Positions 62,291 through 64,000 of a stretch of 64,000 nucleotides of DNA are shown piece by piece. How positions within the stretch are numbered: the first letter of the stretch is position 1; every line of letters starts with the position of its first letter. Under the pieces are notes generated by a model. The model was not told the origin of the DNA. It saw nothing but the letters and a program-made list of their open reading frames with translations, and ran no database searches. The translations under genes and the position numbers were made by a program. This stretch comes from Lichenifustis flavocetrariae (lineage in GTDB: Bacteria > Pseudomonadota > Alphaproteobacteria > Rhizobiales > Beijerinckiaceae): contig NZ_JAMOIM010000002.1 of NCBI RefSeq assembly GCF_026130545.1, positions 310,001-374,000 on the forward strand, in the 5' to 3' direction.

Positions 62291-63274
62291 TCAGTCTTCC
62301 GCCCTCGGCGGTCGCGTCAAAAGCGCCTCAATGGCATCCGCGATCGTCAGCCGCTTGGCCAGGATCGCGTCGACACTCTCCACGATAGGCATTTCAACCC
62401 CGATTTTGCGTGCGGCCGCATGCAGCACGGGCGCGGTGGCGATTCCCTCGACAAGCTTGTCGCGACTGGCAGCCGACGCATCCAGCCCCTGCCCCAGCGC
62501 GACCCCGAAGGCGAAATTGCGCGACTGCGGCGAGCCGCAGGTGAGAACGAGATCCCCGAGACCCGACAAGCCCATCAGCGTTTCGGCTCTCGCGCCGCTG
62601 GCCCGCCCGAAGCGTAGCAACTCGGAAAATGCGCGTGCCATCAAGGCCGCACTCGCGCTCGCACCGAGAGCCCGCCCTTGTGCGATCCCACACGCGATAG
62701 CCAGCACGTTCTTGGCGGCGCCGCCGATCTCGACCCCGAGGAGATCGTCCGTGTGGTAGAGGCGAAAGGTTGGCGTTGCGAGACGCCGCGCCATTCTTCC
62801 GGCGCCATCGAGCGTTTCGGCCGCCAATGTCACGGCTGTCGGCAGGCCTTTCGCCACATCTGCAGCGAAACTTGGGCCGGACAGTGCGGCCGGTGGACAT
62901 TCGGGACAGCAGGAGCGAACGACGTCGCGCATCGAGGCCCCGGTGCCGCGCTCGATCCCCTTCGCGCAGACGACGATCGGGGTTCCGGCCCTGATCAGCG
63001 GCCCGACCGCGAGAAGCGTTTCGCGCAGAGCTTGGGCGGGAACCACGGCGAGAACGAGATCACAACGGCCGAGCGCGTCGGGCACCGCGGACACGGTGAT
63101 GCCCGCCGGGAGCGTCACGCCGGGAAGGGAGCGCTTGTTTTCGCGTTCAACCTGCAACCGATCGGCCCAACCCTCGAAGCGCGACCAGAGCGACACGGAT
63201 TGACCGTTCCGGGCTAAGGTCACCGCAAGCGCCGTGCCCCAGGCCCCCGCCCCGATGATCCCGATGGAAGCCAT
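62291..63274 (-). CDS. gpsA: Glycerol-3-phosphate dehydrogenase [NAD(P)+]
   Basis: A 327-residue enzyme making sn-glycerol-3-phosphate for phospholipids. GAGAWGTALAVTLARNG near residue 7 binds the cofactor, VVCAKGIERGTG near 100 and AALSGPSFAADVAKGLPTAVT near 130 form the active site with catalytic Lys and AIACGIAQGRALGASASAALM near 190-210 completes it. ATG at 63274 shares a base with the tsaD stop (TGATG). A GTG one codon earlier is an alternative. Confidence 0.94.
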   Translation of the reverse strand: MASIGIIGAGAWGTALAVTLARNGQSVSLWSRFEGWADRLQVERENKRSLPGVTLPAGITVSAVPDALGRCDLVLAVVPAQALRETLLAVGPLIRAGTPIVVCAKGIERGTGASMRDVVRSCCPECPPAALSGPSFAADVAKGLPTAVTLAAETLDGAGRMARRLATPTFRLYHTDDLLGVEIGGAAKNVLAIACGIAQGRALGASASAALMARAFSELLRFGRASGARAETLMGLSGLGDLVLTCGSPQSRNFAFGVALGQGLDASAASRDKLVEGIATAPVLHAAARKIGVEMPIVESVDAILAKRLTIADAIEALLTRPPRAED

Positions 63275-64000
63275 CACGCCTTGCCGTAAAGCGCGGGCGT
63301 TCCCCGCGTGTCGAGAGGCCAGCGCGGCCGCGCCGCGAAGGTAAAGTCATCGCCAAGCCCGAGGTTCAACCGCTCGATCCCGGCCCAGGCCAGCATAGCG
63401 CCATTGTCGCTGCACAGTGCGGGCGGCGGCACGACGAGGACAAGCCCGCTTTCCGCGGCAAACCGTGCCAGCGCTCGGCGAAGTGCCCCGTTCGACGCGA
63501 CACCGCCCGCGGCCACCAGGGCCTGGGCGCGGCCGGCCACGTGCCGGAAGGCACCGAGACCCGCGCGGGTGCGGTCGATGACCACGTCGACCACCGCTGC
63601 CTGAAACGAAGCACAGAGATCGGCAATGGCCGTTTCGCTCAAGGGGGCGATCCGCTCGGCTTCCAGCCGCACCGCTGTCTTTAGCCCCGACAGCGAGAAA
63701 TCGGGGACTGGCCGGCCCATCATGGGTCGCGGGAACGCGAAGGCTTCGGGGTCGCCGCTCTGCGCCATCCGCTCGAGTGCCGGGCCGCCCGGATAGGGCA
63801 GCCCGAGCGTTTTGGCCACCTTGTCGAAGGCTTCGCCGATCGCATCGTCGAGCGTCGTGCCGAGCCGAATGTAGTCGCCGACGCCCATGACAGCCACGAG
63901 CTGGGTGTGACCTCCCGAGACGAGAAGCAGCAGGTAGGGAAACTGCACGTTGTCGGTCAACCGAGCCGTCAGCGCATGCGCTTCGAGATGGTTGATCGCG
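63274..64000 (-). CDS. tsaD: tRNA N6-adenosine threonylcarbamoyltransferase (partial)
   Basis: The 3' two-thirds of tsaD; the frame runs off the right edge. TsaD transfers threonylcarbamoyl to A37 of ANN-decoding tRNAs. The visible protein opens with [14 protein letters not shown], containing the metal His-X3-His, then [14 protein letters not shown] and [26 protein letters not shown], both typical. The C-terminal [13 protein letters not shown] and the [11 protein letters not shown] metal Asp are intact. It is upstream of gpsA in the common tsaD-gpsA order. Confidence 0.95.
   Translation of the reverse strand, partial: AINHLEAHALTARLTDNVQFPYLLLLVSGGHTQLVAVMGVGDYIRLGTTLDDAIGEAFDKVAKTLGLPYPGGPALERMAQSGDPEAFAFPRPMMGRPVPDFSLSGLKTAVRLEAERIAPLSETAIADLCASFQAAVVDVVIDRTRAGLGAFRHVAGRAQALVAAGGVASNGALRRALARFAAESGLVLVVPPPALCSDNGAMLAWAGIERLNLGLGDDFTFAARPRWPLDTRGTPALYGKA

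Overview
The window is high-GC DNA from an alphaproteobacterium, most likely order Hyphomicrobiales (Rhizobiales). Gene families that point there are DUF1150, DUF4174, a GCG_CRPN-type secreted peptide, the tsaD-gpsA-EVE and fabA-fabB-fabI orders, yejABEF, and a radical SAM protein resembling the hopanoid 2-methylase HpnP. The carotenoid genes fit a pigmented aerobic or photosynthetic-lineage relative, but the genus cannot be read from the sequence. Genes are densely packed, with many 1- to 8-base start/stop overlaps.

Layout. 0-7 kb: a small secreted DUF4174 protein, an SBF-like transporter, an aminopeptidase P, an HxlR regulator divergent from a short-chain dehydrogenase, and two glycosyltransferases. 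7.5-9.7 kb: a translationally coupled crtE-crtZ-crtW carotenoid block. 9.6-16.4 kb: housekeeping genes (trhO, an RluA-type synthase, DUF1150, a 2-hydroxyacid dehydrogenase, an SH3 protein, pheA, kdsB, a membrane cytochrome c). 16.5-24.5 kb: a yejABEF-type peptide importer interrupted twice, by a glycosyltransferase gene and by a VapBC-like toxin-antitoxin pair. A single C in place of T in the antitoxin/toxin junction removes both the antitoxin stop and the toxin start. 24.5-32.6 kb: two small coupled reading frames, two related VOC proteins flanking an adenylate/guanylate cyclase, deoB, an AmpG-like transporter, small secreted proteins and rsgA.

32.6-35.6 kb is a compositionally distinct, AT-richer island. 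It carries three overlapping genes: two unrecognised proteins and a ComEC/Rec2-like metallo-beta-lactamase-fold hydrolase. This is the best candidate in the window for an undescribed system. 35.6-46.3 kb: the HpnP-like protein, upp, a sugar ABC transporter operon, an unrecognised 523-residue helical protein, ada, and a second HxlR/oxidoreductase divergent pair.

46.6-55.6 kb is a nine-gene nucleoside salvage operon: BMP-type binding protein, double ATPase, VOC protein, two permeases, cytidine deaminase, purine nucleoside phosphorylase, thymidine phosphorylase and a GhrA-like reductase. With deoB and upp elsewhere in the window it makes a nearly full route from imported nucleosides to bases, UMP and ribose-5-phosphate. 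55.6-64 kb: a multi-membrane GT-C-like protein divergent from a membrane GT2, then fabA-fabB-fabI, mutT, an EVE protein, gpsA and the 3' part of tsaD, which runs off the window end.

No rRNA, tRNA, CRISPR array, transposase or integrase was recognised.
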